A stretch of DNA of 24,917 bases from DATDGX01 sp036521875 (GTDB lineage: Bacteria > Desulfobacterota > Binatia > Binatales > Binataceae): NCBI GenBank assembly GCA_036521875.1, contig DATDGX010000265.1, forward strand, positions 1 through 24,917, given 5' to 3'. Below the pieces are notes generated by a model that saw only the letters and a list, made by a program, of their open reading frames with translations, searched no databases and was not told the origin of the DNA. The position numbers and the translations under genes are program-made. Numbering within the stretch: position 1 is the first letter of the stretch; every line of letters begins with the position of its first letter. Of the stretch, positions 1 through 7,652 are shown piece by piece.

Positions 1-885
1 GCTCACCTTGATCCGATCGCCGTCGTGCAGGGTGACCGTCTCGATGCGATTTCCGTTGACGAAGGTGCCGTCCTGCACTGCAAGATTCTTGATCGTGTAG
101 TCGGCGCCGTGCCGCTCGATGACCGCATGACGCGGCTGCACGCCCTGGTCGCCGAACAGGCCAATGGAATTTTCCTCGGCGCGCCCGAGCGTCGCGCGCG
201 CTCCCTCGATTCGATATTGGCGGCCCTTGAGCCGTCCCTGCTCGACGTTTAGCCACGCGGCCTTGGTGAGCTCCTGAACCAGCCCGATGAAGAGCCCGAT
301 AGCCAATCCAATCGCGCTGAGCCCGAACAGCCGCGCGAGCGTTCCGCCGCCGGTGATCGCGTTGATCAAATCGAACGTGATGCCGCCGAAGAAGCCGCCG
401 ACCCATCCGCCCACCGCGCCCTTCAGGATGTTGGGAACCGCCCACGTCGCGATTCCGACTCCCGCGCCGAGCATAGCGCCCATCATCGTCCAGCTCGCGA
501 CGCGTCCGAGCACCAGGTAGAAGGTCGAGCCTTGCTGGCCTACACCCCATCCGCCGGCCCCGAGGATCCAGGTGAAGACTACGTTGGCGTAGTAATTTGC
601 GGGCAGCGCGAGCACCAGGCAGATGGCCGCGCCCCGGAGGAAGCGGCGTTTCATCTCCTGTGTGACTTCCAGCCGCTGCCCCTCCGCGGCCAGGATAAAT
701 CCGCCGATCAGTCCCGACAGGATCGCCATGGCGGCGTATGACATCACGATTGCCGTCGGCGAGATCTGCTCGGTCAGGTTATGACCATGGCTGGTCAGCT
801 CGACCGGGAGCCATCCGAGCGCGCCGCCGGCGAGGCCGGCCAGCGCCTTGAAGGTGAGTTCACGCCGGTTGATTGAGCCGTTCAT
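1..885 (-). CDS. Membrane protein with C-terminal FHA domain (partial, cut by window edge)
   Basis: The minus-strand reading frame is open from an ATG at 883-885 down to base 1, giving 295 codons with no stop, so the C-terminus lies outside the window. Residues about 44-210 hold several Gly/Ala-rich hydrophobic segments (about 44-66, 84-106, 121-149, 155-178 and 185-205), so this is an inner-membrane protein. A soluble FHA domain starts near residue 222. It shows the LGR turn (233-235), RHA (252-254) and DGTFVNG (272-278). FHA domains bind phosphothreonine peptides, usually in Ser/Thr-kinase signalling or secretion systems. The residue before the RHA element is Pro, where many FHA domains have Ser, so phosphopeptide binding is not assured. 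A GGAG lies about 11 bases upstream of the ATG. The FHA assignment is from motifs read by eye; the partner is unknown. Confidence 0.8.
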   Translation of the reverse strand, partial: MNGSINRRELTFKALAGLAGGALGWLPVELTSHGHNLTEQISPTAIVMSYAAMAILSGLIGGFILAAEGQRLEVTQEMKRRFLRGAAICLVLALPANYYANVVFTWILGAGGWGVGQQGSTFYLVLGRVASWTMMGAMLGAGVGIATWAVPNILKGAVGGWVGGFFGGITFDLINAITGGGTLARLFGLSAIGLAIGLFIGLVQELTKAAWLNVEQGRLKGRQYRIEGARATLGRAEENSIGLFGDQGVQPRHAVIERHGADYTIKNLAVQDGTFVNGNRIETVTLHDGDRIKVS

Positions 886-912
886 GCGTCAAGGAACTCC
901 GGGCGTCCGCCG

Positions 913-943
913 CTGACGGTCGCGGTACGCCTGAAAGTATAAT
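913..943 (+). promoter_or_regulatory. Candidate sigma70-type promoter in the divergent spacer before the CoA-transferase gene
   Basis: A perfect TATAAT stands at 938-943 in otherwise GC-rich DNA. A CTGACG element 19 bases upstream could be a weak -35. It would drive rightward transcription toward the CoA-transferase gene at 1115, with a leader of roughly 165 bases. The rest of 886-1114 holds no gene that I can support. It becomes AT-richer just before 1115. Confidence 0.22.
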
Positions 944-1114
944 AGCCCGCTGGGGCGGGTCGTAAAACGTGTCGGCGCGCATGCTAAATACTGCGCCGGG
1001 CGGAAACGAGTTGCGGCGCCGGGCAAATTCAGAGCATCATGCGGCCTGAAATTTGAAGTTAGTGCGGCCGAAAACCGCAATCGAGAAATTTGATCATACA
1101 AGATAAAAATAATC

Positions 1115-2371
1115 ATGCCCGAGCAATTGATCATGCCCGATAAAACTCTGGTCCCCGAACAGTTTGGCCCGCTGCAGGGCGTCAAGATCGTCTCGACCGG
1201 AACCTTGATCGCGCAACCGTTCGCCGCCGAGCTCGCGGCGGAGATGGGCGCGGAAGTGATCCAGGTCGAGCGGCCCGGGGTGGGCGACGTCGGCTGGCGA
1301 ACGATCGGCGCGCGGCTCCCGACTCGCGACGGTACCCCGCCGGTCGCGACCACCTGGATCCAGGAGCGGCGCAACGTTTTCTGCATCTCGCTCGATCTCA
1401 CCAGGTCCAAGGGGCGCGAGATTTTTCTCAAGCTGATCGAGCGCGCCGATATCTGGATGGAAAGCTCCAAGGTCGGGACGTATCCCGGATGGGGCCTCGA
1501 CGACGCGACCGTATGGAAAGCGAATCCGAAGCTGGTAATTACGCACGTGTCGGGATACGGGCAGACCGGCGACCCCGGTTACGTCGCGCGTCCGTCCTAC
1601 GACATCGTTGGACAGGCGTTCGCGGGAATCATGTACCAGACCGGCTTTCCCGAAACGCCGCCGACCCGCGCGGCCCCGTGGATCGGCGACTACCTGACGG
1701 CGCTGTTCGCGATGTGGTCGTCGCTAGCGGGGCTGACTTACGCGCGCGCGACCGGCAAGGGGCAGGCAATCGATCTCGCGCAGTACGAGGCGATTCACAA
1801 AACGCTTGGCGGCACCATGATCGAATACTTTCAGCAAAATACGGTGCGCGAACGCTCGGGAAATCGCGCGCAGGGGTTCCAGCCGCTCGACAGTTTCCAG
1901 GCCAAAGACGGCTGGATCGTGCTGGGCGCGCTTGGCGACGTTTACGGGCGGTTACTCACGGTAATCGGGCTCGATGCGGCGGATCCGAAGTGGGAGAGCG
2001 CGCGTGTCAACCTCCAATCGATCGAAGGAATTGAGTTCGACGCGATCCTGCGCGGGTGGCTCTCAGAGCGGACCATCGCCGAGATCGTAGAGGCGATGGC
2101 GCATGCCAAAGTGCCCTGTTCGTCAATCTTGTCAAGCAAGGAAATCGCGGCCGACCCGCAGTTCCGCGCTCGTGATATGCACGTCGAATGGGAAGACGTT
2201 CACGTCGGTCCGGTCAAGGGCATCGGCATCGCGCCGAAATTTTCGCTGACACCCGGCAAGATTTTTCGCGGCGCAGTCGGCCACGGCTTCGACAACGATC
2301 GCGTGTATGGCGATCTGCTGGGACTCAGCGCCGCCGAGATCGAATCGTTGAAGCGCGACAAGCTGATCTAG
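1115..2371 (+). CDS. CoA-transferase, family III (CaiB/BaiF)
   Basis: The 418-residue product matches the usual length of family III CoA-transferases, which move CoA between carboxylic acids through an aspartyl-CoA thioester. The family pattern is visible from the N-terminus: PLQGVKIVSTGTLIAQPFAA, then AAEMGAEVIQVERPG with the adenine/CoA-binding strand. LDLTRSKGREIFLKLIERAD follows around residues 93-112. The likely catalytic aspartate is D192 in WIGDYLTAL, followed by ATGKGQAIDLAQYEA. The protein acts in the cytoplasm. The start is uncertain: ATG at 1115 has only a weak ribosome site, and a second ATG lies at 1133 just before the domain. The gene stands alone; the flavin oxidoreductase downstream is convergent. 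The substrate cannot be told from sequence. Related CaiB, formyl-CoA transferase and alpha-methylacyl-CoA racemase proteins share the fold. Confidence 0.93.
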   Translation: MPEQLIMPDKTLVPEQFGPLQGVKIVSTGTLIAQPFAAELAAEMGAEVIQVERPGVGDVGWRTIGARLPTRDGTPPVATTWIQERRNVFCISLDLTRSKGREIFLKLIERADIWMESSKVGTYPGWGLDDATVWKANPKLVITHVSGYGQTGDPGYVARPSYDIVGQAFAGIMYQTGFPETPPTRAAPWIGDYLTALFAMWSSLAGLTYARATGKGQAIDLAQYEAIHKTLGGTMIEYFQQNTVRERSGNRAQGFQPLDSFQAKDGWIVLGALGDVYGRLLTVIGLDAADPKWESARVNLQSIEGIEFDAILRGWLSERTIAEIVEAMAHAKVPCSSILSSKEIAADPQFRARDMHVEWEDVHVGPVKGIGIAPKFSLTPGKIFRGAVGHGFDNDRVYGDLLGLSAAEIESLKRDKLI

Positions 2372-2413
2372 CTCTCGCGGCAAGTCGCCAACATTGCAAA
2401 CTGACTTGGATGA

Positions 2414-3241
2414 TCAGCCCGCGACCTTGCCCATAAACGTCTCGACGCTTTTGCCGAACGCCGACTCGTCCGCGTAACGGCCGAGATCCAGAATGAAGTA
2501 GTCAGCGCCGGCCTCGCGCTCGGCGGCGACTTTCAGGCGCGCCGCCGCGGTATCGTCGAGCCTCAGCCCGCGACGCACGATGACCTCCGGGGCCGGACGT
2601 CCCGCCGCGCGTGCCCGCGTTTTCAATTCCTCGACTTTTCCCTTGAGCTCCGCCGCCGGATGCATCGGATGCCACCCGTCGCCGAACTCGAGCACCCGCT
2701 TGATCGCGTGCTCGCCGGCGCCGCCCACCCAGATCGCCGGGCGTTTCGGCCGCGGCAGGAAGACGAACGACGGGAACTTCACCAGGTTGCCATTGAAGGC
2801 GGGCGCCACGTCGCTCGCGAACAGATGATGAATCACGCGCAGCGTCTCGGTCGCGAGCGCGCCGCGCTTTCGCGCATCGACGCCGAGCGCCGCGAACTCC
2901 GGCCGCATCCAGCCCACGCCGACGCCGAGAATCATCCGCTCTCCCGACAGTTCCTGGATCGTCGCGATCTGCTTCGCGGTGAGCACCGCCGGCCGGTACG
3001 GCAATACCAGCACCGACACGCCCAGCCGAATTCGCTCGGTCGCTCCCGCCAGGTACGCGAGCGTCGCGAGCACGTCGAGGTAGCGGCCGCCGGAGCCCTC
3101 GGTTTGATCCGGCGGGATGCATAGATGATCCGAAACGAACAGCGCGTCGAAGCCCGTGTCCTCGGCGATTCGCGCGCACGCGCGGATAGTCGCGCGGCTC
3201 GACTGTGGACCCATGTTGCGAATTGCGATGCCGAATTTCAT
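2414..3241 (-). CDS. LLM-class flavin-dependent oxidoreductase (F420/FMN luciferase-like)
   Basis: I place the start at the ATG at 3239-3241 (MKFGIAIRNMG), preceded by GAGGAG three bases upstream, giving 275 residues. The frame stays open further upstream, but that extension lacks family similarity. Luciferase-like monooxygenase hallmarks are seen in order: FDALFVSDHL (31-40), RIRLGVSVLVLPYRP (71-84) and AKQIATIQELSGERMILGVG (89-108). WVGGAGEHAIKRVLEFGDGWHP follows in the C-terminal half. Proteins of this TIM-barrel family use FMN or F420 to oxidise or reduce small organic molecules, and they are often abundant in bacteria that degrade recalcitrant carbon. The gene is divergent from the TetR gene with a spacer of 96 bp, so it may be under TetR control. 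Cofactor and substrate are not determinable here. Confidence 0.88.
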   Translation of the reverse strand: MKFGIAIRNMGPQSSRATIRACARIAEDTGFDALFVSDHLCIPPDQTEGSGGRYLDVLATLAYLAGATERIRLGVSVLVLPYRPAVLTAKQIATIQELSGERMILGVGVGWMRPEFAALGVDARKRGALATETLRVIHHLFASDVAPAFNGNLVKFPSFVFLPRPKRPAIWVGGAGEHAIKRVLEFGDGWHPMHPAAELKGKVEELKTRARAAGRPAPEVIVRRGLRLDDTAAARLKVAAEREAGADYFILDLGRYADESAFGKSVETFMGKVAG

Positions 3242-3337
3242 GTGCTCCTCGTGTCGCTCATGGATTGCCGCGCGCAAAATCGAGACTGGCAAGCAGTAGT
3301 CGCGGGAGTCAAACTGGAAGAGGAGGAAGGGTGGCGA

Positions 3338-3964
3338 ATGGGGCGTCCCTCGGCAAAACACCGCAAGGCTTACAACACCGACGCGATTCTGGACGTCGCG
3401 GTGCGTGTGTTTCGCGAGCGCGGCTACGACGGCAGCTCGCTCGAGCAGGTGGCGCGCGCGGCGGGAATTACCAAGGCGAGCATCTACTACCACGTCAAAT
3501 CGAAGGAAGAGCTGCTGGCGCGCGGCGTGGGACGCGCGCTCGACGCGTTGTTCGCGGTGCTCGAGGAGCCGGGCGCGAAGGAGCAGGGCGCCGCGGCGCG
3601 GCTCAGATACATCGTGCGCCGCACCATCGAAATCACCGTCGCGCAATTGCCCGAAGTCGCTCTGCTGCTTCGGGTGCGCGGCAACACGCGAACCGAACGG
3701 CGCGTGCTCGATCGCCGCCGCGAGTTCGACCACGTCATCGCGGGGGTCTTCGCGAAAGCGCAGCGCGCGGGCGAGCTTCGTGCCGACGTCGATCCGCGCC
3801 TCGCGACCCGGCTGTTGTTCGGGATGCTGAACTCGATCACCGAATGGTACCGGCCGGGCGGCGGCGCGCTCGACGCGAGCCAGATTGCCGACGCGGTATT
3901 CAAAATCGCCTTCGCAGGGGCGGGGATAGGAGCCGGCCGGCGCGGCCGCAGACCGGCGCCTTGA
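3338..3964 (+). CDS. TetR/AcrR family transcriptional regulator
   Basis: The ATG at 3338 follows a strong purine-rich ribosome site (GAGGAGGAAGG, spacing about 7). It gives 208 residues, typical for TetR proteins. The frame continues upstream to 3125, but that part overlaps the divergent gene and lacks a domain. The N-terminal DNA-binding domain is clear: AILDVAVRVFRERGYDGSSL (16-35), then the helix-turn-helix EQVARAAGITKASIYYHVKS (36-55) and KEELL. The C-terminal ligand domain is variable and contains DPRLATRLLFGMLNSITEWY, typical of TetR_C regulators of lipid and xenobiotic genes. The gene lies 96 bp from the divergent flavin oxidoreductase and 45 bp upstream of the diiron gene. A palindrome in that 45-bp gap is the obvious operator candidate. 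I infer that it represses the downstream pair and senses an acyl-CoA or hydrophobic ligand. Confidence 0.93.
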   Translation: MGRPSAKHRKAYNTDAILDVAVRVFRERGYDGSSLEQVARAAGITKASIYYHVKSKEELLARGVGRALDALFAVLEEPGAKEQGAAARLRYIVRRTIEITVAQLPEVALLLRVRGNTRTERRVLDRRREFDHVIAGVFAKAQRAGELRADVDPRLATRLLFGMLNSITEWYRPGGGALDASQIADAVFKIAFAGAGIGAGRRGRRPAP

Positions 3965-3969
3965 GTTAC

Positions 3970-3987
3970 CTACCGAATAGTTGGTAG
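3970..3987. promoter_or_regulatory. Candidate TetR operator palindrome
   Basis: CTACCGAATAGTTGGTAG is an 18-bp imperfect palindrome. The outer five bases on each side (CTACC/GGTAG) are perfect inverted copies, and there are two mismatched pairs nearer the centre. It lies 5 bases after the tetR stop and 22 bases before the diiron gene, where a repressor would block that gene. ACCG...CGGT-like dyads are common TetR-family operators. No second copy was found in the 3242-3337 spacer. Confidence 0.5.
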
Positions 3988-4009
3988 ATTTTATTTAGAG
4001 GGACCTTCG

Positions 4010-5032
4010 ATGAATGAATTCGCAATTCCAAAAGACGGCCTCAAGCCGCCGCCGCTGGTCGCGCAGCCAAATATCTTCCCGATGGAGTGGCGCACCGAGA
4101 CTCCCAGGCTCGCCGAAATCTACGAGCGCGCCAAGCTCGAAGGCTTCAACCCCGCGACCATCAACTGGAAAGAGCTCTCGCCGGAAGCGTGGAGCGACGA
4201 CCAGAAGGTCGCGATGATGTACTGGTGGGCGTTGCTCTCGAACTTCGACGCCTCGGGGCCCGCGGTGTTTGCGCGCGCGATGATTCACGCCTTCGAGACC
4301 CACGAGGAAGACCCGGTCCGCAAATGCTTCTTCTCGATCACGCGCGACGAGGTCAATCACGAGGAATGCTGTCAGCGCGTCATCCAGCGCCTGGTCCCCA
4401 ACGGGCCGCAGGGCTTCAAGCCCTCGAGCGAGCTCCAGGAAGTCGCGCTCAACAATATCGGATGGCTCTATCACAATGGCGGCCGCTACTGGACCGGCTT
4501 CAACCGCGCGGTCGATCACTACCCGCTCGCGGTTCTCTTCACCTCGTTCATGATGGGCGAGGTCGCCTCTTCGACGCTGTTCCACGGGATGGCGCACGCC
4601 ACCTCGCATCCGGTGTTCCACGACGTGTTCACGCGCATCGGGCGCGACGAGTCGCGTCATCTGCAAATCTGCATCACGCTGCTCGACAAGGCATGGCCCG
4701 GTCTCGACGACGAGTCGCGCTCGTTCGTGACCAAGCAGCTCCGCGCCGGTTTCGTGTTTCTCTCCATGGTGCTCTGGGAGCCACCGGGACAGTTCTGGGA
4801 CATTCCCGACTACTTCCTCGCCAATCATCGCGTGCTGCTTCGAATCGCGCGCGAGGCGGGCCTGGGCAACCTCACCTATGACCAGCAGGCCGACAATTGG
4901 CGGCTCGCGATCGCGCGTGTTAAGAAACTCGTGGAGCGTTGGAATATTGAGTTCCCCGCGATTCCGGAACTGGATATTGCCGGTGTGGACGTCGGCGACA
5001 TCAGCGCCGAAGATATCATCCCGGTTTTTTAG
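4010..5032 (+). CDS. Ferritin-like diiron protein (R2/desaturase/oxygenase-like)
   Basis: This 340-residue cytoplasmic protein shows two diiron half-sites. The first is E114-V-N-H117 in TRDEVNHEEC, and the second is E214-S-R-H217 in GRDESRHLQIC. E184 in MMGEVASS comes before the second. The remaining carboxylate expected from the four-helix fold is D80 (SNFDASG) by R2-like spacing, with E96 or E99 as alternatives. This ligand pattern is that of ribonucleotide reductase R2, acyl-ACP desaturase and bacterial multicomponent monooxygenase proteins, which use O2 at a diiron centre. An AGAGGGA site sits about 6 bases upstream of ATG 4010. The gene follows tetR and the palindromic operator candidate and precedes an enoyl-CoA hydratase. 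I infer an oxygenase or desaturase role on a CoA-linked or hydrophobic substrate. A true R2 role is unlikely because no large subunit gene is nearby. Confidence 0.8.
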   Translation: MNEFAIPKDGLKPPPLVAQPNIFPMEWRTETPRLAEIYERAKLEGFNPATINWKELSPEAWSDDQKVAMMYWWALLSNFDASGPAVFARAMIHAFETHEEDPVRKCFFSITRDEVNHEECCQRVIQRLVPNGPQGFKPSSELQEVALNNIGWLYHNGGRYWTGFNRAVDHYPLAVLFTSFMMGEVASSTLFHGMAHATSHPVFHDVFTRIGRDESRHLQICITLLDKAWPGLDDESRSFVTKQLRAGFVFLSMVLWEPPGQFWDIPDYFLANHRVLLRIAREAGLGNLTYDQQADNWRLAIARVKKLVERWNIEFPAIPELDIAGVDVGDISAEDIIPVF

Positions 5033-5116
5033 CGCTGGTCTTCGAACGCGCGGATTTTCTCACGGGCTCGCCGGCGCGATCATCGCGACGCGCGGCGCGA
5101 GGAGGACAGCAGCATC

Positions 5117-5890
5117 ATGACGGTCAACCTGTCGGTCGAAGGCGGCGTTGCCGAAATCGTTCTCAACCGGCCCGACAAACTGAACGCGGTCAACGAAGCG
5201 ATGGCGAACGAAATCGCGGCGTGTATTGACCGCGCGGAGGTCGGCGGCGCGCGAGCGCTGTTGATTCGTGGCGAGGGCGCGGGCTTCTGCGCCGGCCGCG
5301 ATCTCGCCGATGCGACTCCGGGCGATGAGGACGCGGAGGCGATTCTCGAGGGCATCTTCAACCCCATCATCAAGCGCATCGCGACTTTCCCGGCGCCGAC
5401 TTTTGCCGCGGTGCACGGCGCGTGTCTCGGCGTGGGACTTGGTATCGCGCTCGCCTGCGACGTGGTTTATATCGCCGAGGACGCGAAGATCGGCTCGCCC
5501 TTCGCGCGCATCGGAGCCGTGCTCGACTCAGGCGGTCATTCGTTTTTCGTGTCGCGGCTGGGGACGCATCGCGCGCTCGAATTGATTTACACCGGGCGGC
5601 TGCTCTCGGGCACCGAAGCGGCCGCCGCAGGCCTCGTCAACCAGGCGATGCCGAAAGAGTCTGTCGTCGAGCACACCCGCAAGACCGCCGCGACAGTTGC
5701 GGCGGGACCAACCGCGGCGTTCCTGCTCTCGAAGCGGCTGGTGCGGCGAATCGACGAAGAGGCGCTCGGCCTGATGGCGGTGCTGCGATGCGAGGCGCAG
5801 GCGCAGGGAGCCGCCAGTCGTACCGCCGATTATAAGGAAGGAATCACCGCTTTTCAGCAGAAGCGCCAGGCGAAATTCGTCGGCCGGTAA
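5117..5890 (+). CDS. Enoyl-CoA hydratase/isomerase family protein (crotonase)
   Basis: The 257-residue length is typical for crotonase-fold enzymes, which act on acyl-CoA thioesters. The family elements are present: IVLNRPDKLNAVNEAM (14-29), the oxyanion-hole segment GEGAGFCAGRDL (52-63) and AAVHGACLGVGLGIALACDV (97-116). KIGSPFARIGAVLDSGG follows, with D137 in the LDSGG motif. An Asp at this place resembles PaaG-type isomerases rather than classical hydratases, which use two Glu residues. The ATG at 5117 is preceded by GAGGAGGA about 10 bases upstream. It lies 84 bp after the diiron gene on the same strand and is probably co-transcribed with it. The likely function is isomerisation or hydration of an enoyl-CoA in the same pathway. 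The exact reaction is uncertain. Confidence 0.92.
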   Translation: MTVNLSVEGGVAEIVLNRPDKLNAVNEAMANEIAACIDRAEVGGARALLIRGEGAGFCAGRDLADATPGDEDAEAILEGIFNPIIKRIATFPAPTFAAVHGACLGVGLGIALACDVVYIAEDAKIGSPFARIGAVLDSGGHSFFVSRLGTHRALELIYTGRLLSGTEAAAAGLVNQAMPKESVVEHTRKTAATVAAGPTAAFLLSKRLVRRIDEEALGLMAVLRCEAQAQGAASRTADYKEGITAFQQKRQAKFVGR

Positions 5891-5942
5891 ACAAGCGCTG
5901 CCTTCCCGCACTCCAGTCGAGCGCGCGGCTCTGATAGCAGCG

Positions 5943-7652
5943 CTAGTGCGCTTTTGGCGCGTGAGCTTTCGTACGGGGTTGGATTTTTTTGCGCCTGGCG
6001 ATCTTGCGGGCTGCCTCGCCGAGCGTTCCCGCGCGATGCCAGCGGCCGTAGTCCTCGACCGTGAGCCCGCGCGCCAGCTCGAGCGCGACCGAAATTCCCG
6101 CCAGCACCATCACCTGGCCCATCACGCTGATGCGCGGCGCCAGGCCCAGTCCGCCGCCCTCGCGGTTGACGGGAGCGTGGATGATCAGATCGGCGAGTGC
6201 CGCAAGTTCCGAGCGCCGGTTGCCGGTCACCGCGATGAGCTTCGCGCCGTGCTCCTTGATAACGCTTGCGGCCGAGCACAGCTCGCGCGTGTTGCCGCTG
6301 TTGGAAATCGCGATCACCACGTCGTGCGGATGCACCTGGCCAAGGCTGCCGTGCAGTACCTCGGTCGCGTGTAGAAATGTCGCCGGCGTTCCGATCGACG
6401 AAAACAGGCTCGCCGCGTAATGCGCGACGTGCTCGGGCTTGCCGACTCCGGTTACGTGGACGCGGCCGCCGCGCCACTCGGCGTCGCGGATCAGCTCGAC
6501 GGCCGTGAAAATCGCGCGCTGGTCGACGATGCCCTTCAACCTTGCGAGTTCAATCAGCGAGGTGGCGAAGAATTGTTCGAGCTGAGCCCTCGAATCGTCC
6601 TGGTCCGAAGCGGACGTGGAGCGCGCCGCAGCCTGGCCATTGGGTGCGGGCGCGGGAATCGAGTCGCCGTACAGTTCGAGAATTTCCTCGCGCACTTCCA
6701 ACCCCGGCGGAAAAGCGCCGAGCCTGGTTACGCACACCGCTCCCGCCGCGTTCGCGAGCCGCCCGATAGCTGGCCACGGCAGATTCCATCGGAGTCCCGC
6801 GAGCATCGCGCCCAGGAATGCGTCGCCCGCTCCCGTCGAGTCAAGTTGTTTCACGCGGAACGCGGGGACCCGATGCGCGGCGTCGCGCGCGGCGATCGCA
6901 CAGCCCTTGTCGCCCTCGGTGATGATGACGGCGCGGCTCCCGTAGCGCGCGCGAATCGCTTCGGCGAGCTTGAGCGAATCGCGCACGCCGGCTCCAGCGA
7001 GTTCGCGCGCGGCGGACTTGGCGGGCTTGAGAATCGTCGCGAGTTTGAGCGCGCGCTCGAACTCGGCACGCGTCCCGAGCGCGGTGGTCGCGTCCGACGG
7101 CGGAATATCGACGTCGAGCACGGTGGGAATCGAATTTGCGCGCGCGAATTGCAGTATCGCGACTACGGTCCGGAGCGGGAGCTGCGAAATTTCGGCCGAC
7201 ACCAGATGAGCGTGCCGGATGAATTCGCCGTGGCGCTCGCGAACCTCCGCCGGTGTGAGCTCGGCAGTGGCGCCGCGCGCCATGTAAATCGCGCGCTCGC
7301 CGCGCGCGTCGACGAACACCGCCGCAAATGAGCTCGCGCTGCCGTCGAGCGTGAGATGGCTCCTGATGCCGAGGCGGTCCATTCCGGCGCGCAGAAACGC
7401 GCCGTTCTGATCGTCGCCCATCTTGCCGAAAATGCCGACGTCGAGTCCGAGCACGCGCGCCCATCCGAGATGATTGAGCACCAGCCCGCCGACCTGGCTG
7501 CGTTCGAACACGGTCGACTGGTGATGCTGATGAAGAACGATTTTTTCTTCCGCGCCGATAATTCGCGGCGTGCGGTAGAAGCGGTCGACGACCATGCTGC
7601 CGCATCCGACCACGTCGAGCTTCGCGCCTTCTATTTCCCGGGCTTCAGCCAT
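5943..7652 (-). CDS. Fusion of PfkB-family sugar kinase and KdsD/GutQ-like SIS sugar-phosphate isomerase
   Basis: This single 569-residue frame carries two enzymes. Residues about 12-330 are a PfkB/ribokinase-family kinase. It has QVGGLVLNHLGWARVLG (53-69), GKMGDDQNGAFL (76-87) and the signature DSTGAGDAFLGAM (271-283), with D277 the catalytic base. A Pro/Ala/Ser-rich linker follows (about 333-353). Residues about 355-550 are a SIS domain like arabinose-5-phosphate isomerase. It shows TGVGKPEHVAHYAASLFSSI (401-420), EVLHGSLG (431-438), AISNSGNT (448-455) and GLGLAPRIS (501-509), ending in HRAGTLG where KdsD usually has HPGGALG. The CBS pair of KdsD is absent. The start overlaps the aldolase stop by 8 bp, indicating translational coupling. 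The kinase and isomerase presumably act in sequence on one sugar; identity unknown. I see no sign of frameshift or read-through error. Confidence 0.92.
   Translation of the reverse strand: MAEAREIEGAKLDVVGCGSMVVDRFYRTPRIIGAEEKIVLHQHHQSTVFERSQVGGLVLNHLGWARVLGLDVGIFGKMGDDQNGAFLRAGMDRLGIRSHLTLDGSASSFAAVFVDARGERAIYMARGATAELTPAEVRERHGEFIRHAHLVSAEISQLPLRTVVAILQFARANSIPTVLDVDIPPSDATTALGTRAEFERALKLATILKPAKSAARELAGAGVRDSLKLAEAIRARYGSRAVIITEGDKGCAIAARDAAHRVPAFRVKQLDSTGAGDAFLGAMLAGLRWNLPWPAIGRLANAAGAVCVTRLGAFPPGLEVREEILELYGDSIPAPAPNGQAAARSTSASDQDDSRAQLEQFFATSLIELARLKGIVDQRAIFTAVELIRDAEWRGGRVHVTGVGKPEHVAHYAASLFSSIGTPATFLHATEVLHGSLGQVHPHDVVIAISNSGNTRELCSAASVIKEHGAKLIAVTGNRRSELAALADLIIHAPVNREGGGLGLAPRISVMGQVMVLAGISVALELARGLTVEDYGRWHRAGTLGEAARKIARRKKIQPRTKAHAPKAH

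Noticed and set aside
3242..3733. N-terminal extension of the flavin oxidoreductase to 439 residues
   Set aside because: The extra part lacks family similarity, overlaps the TetR gene, and the family start MKFGIAIRNMG has its own GAGGAG site.
5894..5944. Inverted repeat AGCGCTGC/GCAGCGCT between convergent genes
   Set aside because: The 35-base loop is too long for an efficient terminator, and the right arm reaches into the end of the kinase-isomerase stop codon.
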